64,000 nt of DNA from Nitrosomonas nitrosa (GCF_003051105.1 NZ_QAOO01000002.1:1-64000); one strand, 5' to 3'. Numbered from the stretch's first letter, positions 1 through 6,822 are shown. The notes: generated from the sequence alone by a model not told the origin. Translations and numbers: made by a program.

Positions 1-95
1 AGTAAATTGACTGGATAGGAAGAGCCGTATGAATCGAGAGGTTCACGTACGGTTCTGTGAGCACCTGAGGGGGAAGTTCCTTCGGGTGACTCGAC
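1..95 (+). mobile_element. 3' end of a group II intron (domains V and VI) inserted in cas4
   Basis: Positions 22-55 form a 34-nt group II domain V: GAGCCGT pairs with ACGGTTC, an inner AATC/GGTT stem is capped by a GAGA tetraloop, and the AGC catalytic triad sits at 23-25. Positions 57-95 form domain VI: GAG plus CACC pair with GGTG plus CTC, leaving a bulged A at 89 as the likely branch point, six nt before a CGAC end. The 3' splice site is therefore placed after about 95. The rest of the intron, including any reverse transcriptase/maturase, lies left of the window. It is in the sense orientation of cas4, so splicing could restore the message. Intron class cannot be assigned from this piece. 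Confidence 0.85.
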
Positions 96-568
96 CGGGT
101 TCTGAATCGTTTGAAGGTGTACGCAGTGAACATGCCTTGCCCGTGTGGTCAGAGCGACTAGGTTTGATCGGGAAATGTGATGTGGTTGAGTTCTATCCAG
201 ATGGGCGGATTTATCCGGTGGAATACAAGCACGGTAAAAAACGCGCAAAGATCCATGACGAAATTCAACTTGCAGCCCAGGCAATGTGCCTTGAGGAAAT
301 GACTGGTAAATCAGTGACGCACGGCGCGATCTATCAACATTCTTCCCGTCGCCGTCGTGAGGTCGCCATTACGCCATCACTGCGTCAACAGGTGGAAGAA
401 ACTGTTAAAGCAGTGCGCGCCTTGCTGGATTCCCAAAAATTACCGCCGCCTGTGAACGATGCACGCTGCAAGGAGTGCTCTTTGAAAGAGATTTGCCAGC
501 CTGAAGCTTTGGCGGATAAAAGCCACCAGCGGGAAATATTGGCCGATTTATTCACCGTGGATGAATAG
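96..568 (+). CDS. cas4: CRISPR-associated Cas4 nuclease, 3' exon only
   Basis: This is the C-terminal part of a type I-C style Cas4, a RecB-fold Fe-S exonuclease that trims prespacers and selects PAMs with Cas1-Cas2. Visible are the RecB motifs LGLIGKCDVVEF and YPVEYKHG (Asp, then Glu and Lys) and the C-terminal cluster CKECSLKEIC with three cysteines. The fourth Fe-S cysteine, normally near the N-terminus, would lie in the upstream exon outside the window. The ATG at 29 is inside intron domain V and is not a genuine start; Cas4-like sequence begins near PGSESFEG, right after the splice site. The last 17 bases overlap the convergent toxin gene. Whether Cas4 is made depends on intron splicing. 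Confidence 0.82.
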
Positions 569-926
569 CGTAATGAAGCATACCGCAAACACCGAGAAAA
601 GCGTGTTCGACAGCTTCCATTTCTGCTGTGCTGAGCGTGGCCAAAGGTCCTTCGCCGAATCGGGTACGGTCGAGAGTTCGTGGCTGATCTACGATGACCT
701 GGCAATCCCTCAGCAAACGGTTTCGAGCTGTCACGGTAATCCGCCATTGTTTGAAAGACGGATAAACTTGTGTCGTCATCGGCAGGATGATAATCATGGG
801 TGTGCCGATAGCAGTAAGTGCGTTATCTTGGAAAACCAGAACAGGTCGGATTTTGCTGATTTCCTGACCGCGCGGTGGATTCAGGTTGGCGACCCAAATC
901 TCGCCTCGTTGGATTACTTCCACCAT
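552..926 (-). CDS. MazF/PemK-family toxin (mRNA interferase)
   Basis: A 124-residue protein of MazF/PemK type, predicted to cleave RNA. The N-terminus IQRGEIWVANLNPPRGQEI with KIRPVLVFQ is the characteristic beta-barrel start, followed by the MIIILPMTT segment and the conserved DQPRTLDRTRF region. Length is typical for the family. Its start overlaps the end of the upstream antitoxin gene by 13 bp, the usual antitoxin-first arrangement, and its 3' end overlaps the end of cas4 by 17 bp on the opposite strand. The pair therefore sits antisense inside the cas4-cas1-cas2 operon. The RNA target is not predictable from sequence. Confidence 0.85.
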   Translation of the reverse strand: MVEVIQRGEIWVANLNPPRGQEISKIRPVLVFQDNALTAIGTPMIIILPMTTQVYPSFKQWRITVTARNRLLRDCQVIVDQPRTLDRTRFGEGPLATLSTAEMEAVEHAFLGVCGMLHYAIHPR

Positions 927-1231
927 TTTTCACTGGTCTCTTTGTGCCGCAAATTGTCGGATATCTGGTCTTCTATGCTATCCAGTACTTCATTTTCGAA
1001 TGGCAGGAATTCCTCGGCGATTTCTTTTGCTTCCTGCAGGATGTTTTTGTCTGCATATGCTTGCCGTGCCTCTTCCAGGAGCTGATCCATGAAACGTTTT
1101 TTCTCGATTTCTGTGAGATACCAGGTAAGCGCATCACGTACGATCTCGGAGCGAGTTTTATTTTCTCGCTGGGCCTCTTCGGAAAGTTGTCGTTCGATTT
1201 GATCAGTTAGCCGGATATTGAGCATTGCCAT
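914..1231 (-). CDS. ribbon-helix-helix (CopG-like) antitoxin
   Basis: A 105-residue protein whose N-terminus (MLNIRLTDQIERQLSEEA, then KTRSEIVRDAL) is a ribbon-helix-helix DNA-binding fold. The acidic, helical C-terminus is the likely toxin-binding tail. It precedes and overlaps the MazF-like gene, so it should neutralise that toxin and autoregulate the pair. A GAGGG ribosome-binding site lies 9-10 bp before the start. Its upstream region, only 49 bp to the divergent cas1 start, carries two copies of TACAAAATGT that could be operators, the second overlapping the cas1 start codon. The alternative start two codons downstream (MLNIRL) is also possible. Confidence 0.8.
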   Translation of the reverse strand: MAMLNIRLTDQIERQLSEEAQRENKTRSEIVRDALTWYLTEIEKKRFMDQLLEEARQAYADKNILQEAKEIAEEFLPFENEVLDSIEDQISDNLRHKETSEKWWK

Positions 1232-1250
1232 GTTGTACCCTCTAATAAAC

Positions 1251-1286
1251 TACAAAATGTTATATAAATTGTAATACAAAATGTAT
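1251..1286. promoter_or_regulatory. candidate RHH antitoxin operator shared with cas1
   Basis: Two exact copies of TACAAAATGT lie at 1251-1260 and 1275-1284, each with an ACA-AAA-TGT dyad core. The second copy, extended to ATACA-AAA-TGTAT at 1274-1286, overlaps the cas1 ATG at 1281. An AT-rich TTATATAA palindrome lies between them. Paired short dyads upstream of an RHH antitoxin are typical autoregulatory operators. Binding here would also be expected to affect cas1. This is inferred from pattern only. Confidence 0.4.
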
Positions 1287-2315
1287 CAGATTCTCAACAC
1301 GCTCTATATCATGACGCCCAATGCCTATGCTCATTTGGAGAACAATACGTTACGTATAGATATAGAGCGAGAAAAAAGGCTGCAAGTGCCATTGCATCAC
1401 CTGGGCGCGGTTGTTTGCTTTGGTAATATCATGATTTCTCCGGCTTTAATGCATCGTTGTGCTGATGATGGCATTAATTTTGTGTTGCTTGATAGCAATG
1501 GCCGTTTTAAAGCAAGATTGGAAAGTGCGGTTAGTGGAAACATTTTGCTACGCCAGGCGCAATATCGAAAAGCAGCCGATGAGCAATTCGCACTGGCGAT
1601 TGCCCAAGGGGTGATTGCCGGAAAGTTGCGTAATTGCCGACAGGTGTTATTGCGAGGTGCACGTGAAGCATCGGACGAGGATGATCAGCGTGAATTGAGT
1701 AGTGCAGCAAAATATTTGGCTATTGCAATTCGTAATCTGCCCGGTACCGACACGCTAGACCGCGTGCGCGGAATAGAGGGTGATGCAGCTAAAGTTTATT
1801 TCTCTGCTTTACCTTATTTGGTACGCCGCGATATTCGTACATTTTTTACCATGAATGGGCGATCGAGACGGCCACCGCGTGATCGTTTCAATGCATTATT
1901 GTCCTTTCTTTATTCTATGGTAATGAATGATTGCCGCTCGGCGATAGAAAGCGTGGGGCTTGATCCACAGTTGGGTTTCCTGCATAGCGTGCGTCCTGGT
2001 CGAGCAGCACTGGCGCTAGATTTGATGGAAGAGTTTCGTTCGATTCTGGCAGATCGGCTTGCGCTGACATTGATCAATCGTGGCCAGATTACTGAGCGAG
2101 ATCTGCAGGAACGGGAAGGTGGGGCGGTTTATCTTCAGGATGATGCCAGGAAAATTGTAGTCATTGCCTACCAGGAACGTAAGCACGAAGAAATTACCCA
2201 TCCATTACTAGATTCTAAAGTACCGTTTGGAATACTGCCCCAGCTTCAGGCACGTTTTTTGTCTCGTACCATTCGAGGCGACATGGATGATTACATTCCT
2301 TTCGTGGTGAGGTAA
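1281..2315 (+). CDS. cas1: CRISPR integrase Cas1 (type I-C)
   Basis: A 344-residue Cas1, the metal-dependent integrase subunit of the Cas1-Cas2 spacer acquisition complex. The N-terminal beta-sandwich starts [19 protein letters not shown], a type I-C signature. The catalytic triad is visible: Glu166 in [10 protein letters not shown], His235 in [11 protein letters not shown], and Asp247 with Glu250/251 in ALDLMEEFR. Full length, with no disruption. Only two nucleotides separate it from cas2, so the two are co-transcribed. Cas4 normally abuts cas1 directly; here a toxin-antitoxin pair intervenes. No clear Shine-Dalgarno is seen before the ATG, and the start lies in the putative antitoxin operator. 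Confidence 0.95.
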   Translation: MYQILNTLYIMTPNAYAHLENNTLRIDIEREKRLQVPLHHLGAVVCFGNIMISPALMHRCADDGINFVLLDSNGRFKARLESAVSGNILLRQAQYRKAADEQFALAIAQGVIAGKLRNCRQVLLRGAREASDEDDQRELSSAAKYLAIAIRNLPGTDTLDRVRGIEGDAAKVYFSALPYLVRRDIRTFFTMNGRSRRPPRDRFNALLSFLYSMVMNDCRSAIESVGLDPQLGFLHSVRPGRAALALDLMEEFRSILADRLALTLINRGQITERDLQEREGGAVYLQDDARKIVVIAYQERKHEEITHPLLDSKVPFGILPQLQARFLSRTIRGDMDDYIPFVVR

Positions 2316-2317
2316 AC

Positions 2318-2608
2318 ATGCTGATTATCGTAACTTATGATGTTTCGACTGAAACCAGGGAAGGCCGGAAAAGACTACGGCGTGTCGCCAAAGTATGTGA
2401 GGGGCATGGTCAGCGCGTCCAAAAATCGGTATTTGAATGTAAAGTCAATCTGATGCAATTCGAAGAACTGGAGCGGCGATTATTAGCCGAAATTAATGAA
2501 GAAGAAGATAATCTCCGCTTGTATCGTCTAACTGAGCCTTTTGAATTGCATGTGAAAGAATATGGTAATTTCAAATCGGTCGATTTCGATGGCCCACTCG
2601 TTATCTGA
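2318..2608 (+). CDS. cas2: CRISPR-associated Cas2 (type I-C)
   Basis: A 96-residue Cas2 with the ferredoxin-fold start [10 protein letters not shown], whose Asp8 is the conserved metal-site residue, and the RVQKSVFEC strand. The C-terminal strand [12 protein letters not shown] is typical of the I-C branch. It acts as the structural core of the Cas1-Cas2 integrase. It is intact, starts 2 nt after cas1 and is followed immediately by a leader-like palindrome, but no repeats are visible downstream. Confidence 0.95.
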   Translation: MLIIVTYDVSTETREGRKRLRRVAKVCEGHGQRVQKSVFECKVNLMQFEELERRLLAEINEEEDNLRLYRLTEPFELHVKEYGNFKSVDFDGPLVI

Positions 2609-2611
2609 ATT

Positions 2612-2653
2612 GCGCGAACATAAAGCAACTGAAAAATCGCGGGAGGTTCGCGC
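2612..2653 (+). promoter_or_regulatory. type I-C-like CRISPR leader palindrome without array
   Basis: GCGCGAAC at 2612-2619 and GTTCGCGC at 2646-2653 form a perfect 8-bp inverted repeat beginning four bases after cas2. From general recall, I-C loci often carry such a GCGCGAAC...GTTCGCGC element at the start of the leader. The following 400 bp contain no directly repeated 30-37 bp unit and no GATTGAAAC repeat end, so the array is absent or lies elsewhere. Confidence 0.5.
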
Positions 2654-2731
2654 CACACCTAACTCTATGAAATTGAGGCATATTTCATACGACGTCCTTA
2701 CGCCTAATCCTATAAAAGGATCTGATAATCA

Positions 2732-2992
2732 TCAGTTCGCGCATTTACACCAATTTTCACTGATGTATGATGAAGTTGTAGTTGTACTGTAGCGCCCAGC
2801 TCTCACGCTACGGCATCTGCTGCCCCGGTTTAACACATCGTCGTGAAACACCTTGTTCCTGAGCGCCCCTTCGGCAAATAGTTTCCATGCCGTTTCATGA
2901 TCTTTATAGATCAGTGGCACATGGCGTTTGCGCACCTTTGGGACAAGAAACAGCGGTATCCGCTTTTCCTTTCGGAAGAACGTTTTGTTCAT
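2732..2992 (-). CDS. unrecognised small protein (doubtful)
   Basis: An 86-codon reading frame beginning MNKTFFRKEKRIPLF, rich in Lys and Arg, followed by KVRKRHVPLIYKDHETAW. I do not recognise the family. The second half (RSVRAGRYSTTTTSS onward) has low-complexity, non-protein-like composition, so this may be the start of a gene truncated by loss of the neighbouring CRISPR array. It lies between the CRISPR leader and the HigBA-like pair and could equally be non-coding. Confidence 0.22.
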   Translation of the reverse strand: MNKTFFRKEKRIPLFLVPKVRKRHVPLIYKDHETAWKLFAEGALRNKVFHDDVLNRGSRCRSVRAGRYSTTTTSSYISENWCKCAN

Positions 2993-3023
2993 GGGTGCGT
3001 CTTTCTGCTGGGTATTAACGGAC

Positions 3024-3052
3024 TTGACAATTGTTATCATGTTCGATAACTT
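3024..3052 (+). promoter_or_regulatory. promoter with embedded operator for the HigBA-like pair
   Basis: A consensus -35 TTGACA lies at 3024-3029, with TAACTT at 3047-3052 as a 17-bp-spaced -10 candidate. Between them is the perfect dyad GTTATC-N6-GATAAC (3033-3038 and 3045-3050), well placed for repression by the HTH antitoxin. The predicted start of transcription falls at about the toxin ATG (3058), so the mRNA may be leaderless or nearly so. Confidence 0.45.
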
Positions 3053-3057
3053 TGGTT

Positions 3058-3390
3058 ATGGCATGGACGATCACGTTCTTTAACGAGAAGGTCGAAGCGG
3101 AAACCCTGAGGCTGCCGCCGGGTATTCTTGCCAATTTCCTGCGCATTGCGGAATTAATCCAGGAGTTCGGCCCTGATCTTGGACGGCCTCACACCGCACC
3201 GCTGGGCCGGGGATTATTTGAAATCCGGGCCAAGGGGCACGAAGGCATTTCCCGTTCGGTATTTTGCACCGTCAAAAACAAGGAAATCGTCATTCTCATG
3301 ACGGTGATCAAAAAGGGGAACAAAATCCCCAAGCGCCAGATGGAAACGGCGCAGAAACGATTGAAAGAGGTACAAAGCGATGACACATAA
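3058..3390 (+). CDS. HigB/RelE-like toxin (phage Gp49-like)
   Basis: A protein of about 110 residues starting MAWTITFFNEKVEAE, with the RelE-superfamily pattern typical of Gp49-like HigB toxins: KVEAETLRLPPGILANF, LGRGLFEIRAKG, SRSVFCTVKNKEIVIL and KKGNKIPKRQMETA. Such toxins cleave mRNA on the ribosome. The ATG at 3058 is chosen because similarity begins there; an upstream TTG at 3031 would sit in the promoter. Its last 11 bp overlap the antitoxin gene, giving the toxin-first order typical of HigBA. Confidence 0.83.
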   Translation: MAWTITFFNEKVEAETLRLPPGILANFLRIAELIQEFGPDLGRPHTAPLGRGLFEIRAKGHEGISRSVFCTVKNKEIVILMTVIKKGNKIPKRQMETAQKRLKEVQSDDT

Positions 3391-3682
3391 ACGGCCAACA
3401 TTCGACACATTCAAACAAACGGCGTTGAAAGACCCGGAGGTCAAAGCCGAATACGATGCGCTTTCCACCGCATTCGAGATGAAACGCCAGATGATAGCCT
3501 TACGCAAACGCGCAGGCGTGACGCAGGAACAGATGGCGGCTTTGCTGGGCACTAAGAAAAGTAACATCTCTCGGCTGGAAAGTCTGAATTCGAGCATTTC
3601 ACCAAGACTGGCCACGGTCGAGCATTATGCCCGCGTTCTGGGCTATTCGGTCAAAATCGAATTCGAACCACGTACACACTAA
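3380..3682 (+). CDS. XRE/HTH antitoxin of the HigBA-like pair
   Basis: A 100-residue protein. The N-terminal half (MTHKRPTFDTFKQ onward) is the toxin-binding segment, and residues of about 36-95 form an XRE-type helix-turn-helix: LRKRAGVTQEQMAALLG, then KSNISRLES. It should neutralise the overlapping upstream toxin and repress the operon through the dyad at 3033-3050. Both genes look intact. They lie next to a decayed mobilisation gene, fitting a plasmid-derived addiction module. Confidence 0.83.
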   Translation: MTHKRPTFDTFKQTALKDPEVKAEYDALSTAFEMKRQMIALRKRAGVTQEQMAALLGTKKSNISRLESLNSSISPRLATVEHYARVLGYSVKIEFEPRTH

Positions 3683-3696
3683 GGTCGTAATCAAAG

Positions 3697-4994
3697 TTAC
3701 ATCGACAAATCGAAATCTTGATTCTGCCGCTGTGACGGGGTGTTCCACCGTGCTTGCCGTTGCTCGAACTGTTCCTGAGGCCGGGCTTTCATCTCCGGCG
3801 GCAATGCGGAAAAGATCATCGTTTTCAAATGCTCGATCTCTTGGTTCCGTTCATGCCGGACATGGGTGATATTTCGTTGCAGCGCCTGGCGTTCCTCAGG
3901 CCGGCCGCTTGACTAAACTTTCCCGCTGCTGCCTGTCGCGTAACAACGCCTGCCAGGCTTCGCGTTCATTCTGATTCTTGGTGCGGCTGTGCTGTCCGGT
4001 CAGGCGATCCCATAAACCCCGGATTCCCTTGTTCAATCTCGCTTGCCGGTCTGCGCTTTCCTGCTGCCAGCGCTGTTTTTGTGTATCGGCAAGATTTTGC
4101 CGCTCATCCCGGTGCCGCATTTTCATGCGCTATTTCTGTTCCAGTAACGGTTCCAGACGGGCGCGGCTGGTTTGCCTGATCTCTGCGGTGAAGCTTCGCA
4201 TGCGCTCCATAAGCCGTTTGTCGGTTTTTGCGATTGTGTCGGTAACGGTTGGCAATTGCGCTGGATCGCCGAGCCGCTCCTTGAGCGCTCTGGTTTTGAC
4301 ATCCAGCCATTTCGACAAAGAATAGACTTCTCCGCGCCAATCCACGGCAACAAATCCACGCCGGTCGCCCTTGGCAAGCGTATAGCCGCGCTGTTCCAGA
4401 GCGCGTTCGAATGCTTTCTGGCTGTCCGAAACCACCCAGCATTCTTTCAAGGCAGCTTTGATTAACCTGGGATCACCATCCAGCCGTTTGGCGTGCTCCC
4501 ATTGCGCCCGCGTAAAATTGAGCGGATTACTTTGTCCGCGCTCGATCAGACCGGCAGGCAGTTTCCAACCCTGTTCCAGATGGATTTCCCTGGAAATTTC
4601 CATGAGCCTGTTTTTATAGAACGGCAGATTGACCGCTTTCATTGCTTTCGTATCGATGCGCGACCAGACGCAATGCGCATGGCGCCTTCCTTCTTTTTCA
4701 TGAAAGACAATGACGCGGGGCTGATCCTGCAAATGCATGCGCTCTTCGATCCGGCTGATCGCCTGCTCGAAAACGGATATATCGACTTTTTCCGTCTCCG
4801 GCGGATTCAAACTGACGGAAAACAAATACTGGTCGCAGCGCGTGCGCATCGACTGGGCGCGGGCTTCCTGTAAAGCGCCATCCAGCGTATCGGATAAAAA
4901 GCCGCTAATCTCGTGCAATTCCACATGATCGTTATCCCAGTCGTTCAGCGGGTGCGCAGCCGGCTTGGCCGCGCTGGGAAGCGATGATGATCAT
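3697..4994 (-). pseudogene. MobA-type relaxase, decayed by two frameshifts and one stop
   Basis: This is the remnant of a plasmid or ICE mobilisation relaxase of roughly 430 residues. The start (MIIIASQRGQAG at 4994) is in one frame. After a frameshift near 4955 the protein continues as HPLNDWDNDHVELHEI. The catalytic metal-binding motif FHEKEGRRHAHCVWSRID is intact near 4685. An in-frame TAG at 4130-4132 follows LLEQK, after which the same frame continues RMKMRHRDERQNLAD. A second frameshift near 3900 moves the C-terminus (EERQALQRNITHVRHERN) to another frame, ending at 3697. A functional relaxase is unlikely. Intact mobC lies just upstream. Confidence 0.8.
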
Positions 4995-4999
4995 AGATA

Positions 5000-5371
5000 C
5001 TATTTATCCAGACCGAGGGATTTCATGAGGGTTTCGCGGATATTGCGGATATCGGCGCAGGCGTTCAAAAGCGCCGTTTTAACTTCAGGGGTAAGAATTA
5101 ATAAACCGCTATTGGCGGCTTTGGCGAGTTGATTCAGATTATTCGAGAGTCGCGAGCGACCCAGTTTGTCCAGAAGCTGACTGAGAATCTGGTGATCCTT
5201 GACCGTATGTTTGTTCCGCGTGCGGCGTTTGATACGGTTTTCGTCGAAAACACGCTGACGGACATATTCGCCTAATGGCAGACCGGCGGCTTCACGTTCA
5301 AGTTGAGCACGTTCCTCCGGTGTCAGGCGCAGGCAAAAAGGCGAGGTTTGTTTTGGTGTGTGTTCGGGCAT
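5000..5371 (-). CDS. mobC: MobC-like mobilisation accessory protein
   Basis: A 123-residue protein: an N-terminal ribbon-helix-helix-like stretch ([17 protein letters not shown]), then GLPLGEYVRQRVFDEN, and the C-terminal MobC hallmark LSQLLDKLGRSRLSNNLNQL with AKAANSG. MobC proteins bind oriT and help the relaxase open the strand. It ends 5 bp before the relaxase start on the same strand, an operon-like spacing. It is intact although the relaxase is broken, suggesting recent decay or use in trans by another relaxase. Confidence 0.8.
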   Translation of the reverse strand: MPEHTPKQTSPFCLRLTPEERAQLEREAAGLPLGEYVRQRVFDENRIKRRTRNKHTVKDHQILSQLLDKLGRSRLSNNLNQLAKAANSGLLILTPEVKTALLNACADIRNIRETLMKSLGLDK

Positions 5372-5401
5372 TCAATAACTCCTTTGCTTGAACAATACAC
5401 A

Positions 5402-5431
5402 CCCGGCTTCCGCCCGCCGGGCAACGGAAGC
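5402..5431. other. candidate oriT hairpin region
   Basis: About 30 bp upstream of mobC are two overlapping perfect dyads: CCCGGC/GCCGGG (5402-5407, 5416-5421) and GCTTCCG/CGGAAGC (5406-5412, 5425-5431), followed by an A-rich tract. Inverted repeats next to mobC are where oriT of such mobilisable elements usually lies. No nic consensus can be assigned by eye. Confidence 0.35.
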
Positions 5432-5466
5432 GATAAAAAACGAAAAATGAATTTGGAATACGAAAA

Positions 5467-5498
5467 CAGCGATGCGCCGGTTCATCGACGCATCGCTG
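5467..5498. repeat. strong hairpin with 10-bp arms
   Basis: CAGCGATGCG (5467-5476) and CGCATCGCTG (5489-5498) are perfectly complementary with a 12-nt loop. No T-run follows on either strand. It could be part of an oriT or replication region, or the terminator of the coding remnant on the minus strand just right of it. Confidence 0.45.
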
Positions 5499-5524
5499 TC
5501 AGTGATGGATTTTTATGGTTTATT

Positions 5525-5674
5525 CTACGGTTCGGGATGCGGATAAATATCCAATGGCGAGCCTTTCAAACTTTCATTCCAGTCCTGTAAAATCGAGAAA
5601 ATCTGGTTCGAGAGTTCTCCGGTTTTCTGCACCATTAAAATCAGCGGTTTAGGATTAATAGCCTTCGCCGTTTT
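5525..5674 (-). pseudogene. C-terminal fragment of an unidentified protein
   Basis: A 49-codon open stretch on the minus strand, with no good start codon, reads like real protein: INPKPLILMVQKTGELSNQI, then FSILQDWNES and LDIYPHPEP before a TAG. A stop precedes it at 5675. The composition and position beside mobC suggest the tail of a plasmid-borne gene whose 5' part was deleted. I cannot name the family. Confidence 0.3.
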
Positions 5675-6019
5675 TTATTTGTGGGGCGCACATGGGACAC
5701 TCACAGAAAAATAACCCTATTGTGGCTTTTGTGTATATTTCCCTGTAACTTTTCGTGTAATTTGCTACTAATTTTCGCTTTATTTGGCATTGCCGCTTGA
5801 CTCTTTTAACGGGTAGAGCGTCAACTCTTGGTGATAGGAAGCTTTTTATTAATTTTTCTGTGAAAGCTTAAAACAGATATACGGGCTTTGCTTGGTTATT
5901 ATTCAGCATGTTACTTGATAGAACGAATTAAACTCGATTGTCTGTTATGCAGGAAGGGTCAATCGATTGCATTTTAGAGATGGATCGAAAATAGAAACGA
6001 CTATGCTTTAATCTTTTTA

Positions 6020-6047
6020 CAGACCATATTTGATGGGCTATGGTCTG
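6020..6047. repeat. inverted repeat CAGACCATA/TATGGTCTG
   Basis: Perfect 9-bp arms at 6020-6028 and 6039-6047 with a 10-nt loop, 30 bp past the end of the XRE relic. It may have been a terminator or operator. The surrounding stretch 5675-6078 is otherwise AT-rich and shows no gene. Confidence 0.35.
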
Positions 6048-6078
6048 CTAAGGGCCAATTACGATAAAGCAATTTCTT

Positions 6079-6277
6079 TCAAAACATCAGGCGGCGCTCA
6101 GCAATGGCAATCAGGGTTTTAGCTGTGCCACTGGGTTGACGGCGGCCTTGTTCCCGTTCCTGAAGGGGTTCGTACTGACACACTCAACTGCTTGGCAAAT
6201 TCAGTTTACGAAAGACCCAATTTCTTGCGTGCAGAGATAACGGGGGACATCACTACATGGCCTTCTTTTGCAACCAT
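6079..6277 (-). pseudogene. XRE-family antitoxin/regulator relic
   Basis: On the minus strand, MVAKEGHVVMSPVISARKKL then GLS is followed by a TAA, then in the same frame TEFAKQLSVSVRT. After indels, GRRQPSGTAKTLIAIAERR follows in another frame. This is the layout of the short HTH antitoxins that accompany RelE/HigB toxins (helix 2-helix 3 region EFAKQLSVSVRTLQEREQG). At least one nonsense and two frameshift lesions are present. No toxin partner remains beside it. Confidence 0.55.
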
Positions 6278-6533
6278 TTGCTTTACCGATTTTAGTAATT
6301 CCGAGTATAGCGATTAGCGAGGGTGAGTCTGGATCAGTTGAATGCCATAGTGTAGCTAAGGATTGAGATGGCTTTTAGCTTTTGGAGGTATTTGTGTGAC
6401 TTTTGTCATCCTTCCCCAATCGCCACGATCGACACCATTGATTGCAGTAAGGCCGTTATTGGTTAATTATCCAGTTTTAGAAGGCATTCTATGGGGTGCA
6501 ATATTCCATTTTTTTAGCCTTGATTAAAATGAC

Positions 6534-6620
6534 TTATTTTTTAGAAAATTTCTGCGCAAGAATAAACCCCGCAACTAATGCAATTAAACTATAAATGGTA
6601 ATGTCTATAAAATCATACAT
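6534..6620 (-). CDS. 28-residue single-span membrane protein (candidate)
   Basis: A short frame begins MYDFIDITIYSLIALVAGFI and ends with AQKFSKK. It is a textbook small membrane protein: a short acidic N-terminus, about 17 hydrophobic residues and a basic C-terminal tail. An AGGA sequence lies about 10 nt before the ATG. It is isolated in an otherwise gene-poor relic region. It resembles type I toxin or small regulatory membrane peptides in layout only; no family is recognised and no antisense RNA promoter was established. Confidence 0.4.
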   Translation of the reverse strand: MYDFIDITIYSLIALVAGFILAQKFSKK

Positions 6621-6704
6621 TTGAATAATGTCCTGTTTGAATCAATCTAATACTATGATTCTATACTTGATATAGTCCAGTGATCAAATTTATGTAGCCG
6701 GCAA

Positions 6705-6783
6705 TGTTAAATTGACCCACTCACGACATTATAAAACTTGACCAGGCCAAAACGTGCTGATCGAGTATCAAAACTTGATCCCT
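6705..6783. repeat. IS21-like terminal repeat cluster (remnant)
   Basis: Three related motifs recur: TTAAATTGACCCAC near 6708, AAAACTTGACC near 6733 and AAAACTTGATCCC near 6770. Several IS21-family elements carry such repeated TTGACC-type motifs at their ends. No istA or istB coding sequence is nearby, so only an end, if that, remains. Confidence 0.3.
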
Positions 6784-6787
6784 TCAA

Positions 6788-6822
6788 CCCTATAATGTAC
6801 ACATTTTATTTACATTACAGGG
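6788..6822. terminator. inverted repeat, possible terminator of the pepSY operon
   Basis: CCCTATAATGTA (6788-6799) and TACATTACAGGG (6811-6822) pair at 11 of 12 positions with an 11-nt AT-rich loop. It lies about 180 bp downstream of the minus-strand PepSY gene. There is no T-run, so it is not a canonical intrinsic terminator. The stretch 6823-7004 shows no gene I can support. Confidence 0.3.

Noticed and set aside
29-95. ATG at 29 as the Cas4 start codon
   Set aside because: It lies inside group II intron domain V; the translated residues before about PGSES have no Cas4 resemblance and coincide with the RNA fold.
2650-3020. A CRISPR array following cas2
   Set aside because: I looked for a directly repeated 30-37 bp unit and for GATTGAAAC-type ends and found none; single GC-rich words such as GTAGCGCCCAGC are not repeated.
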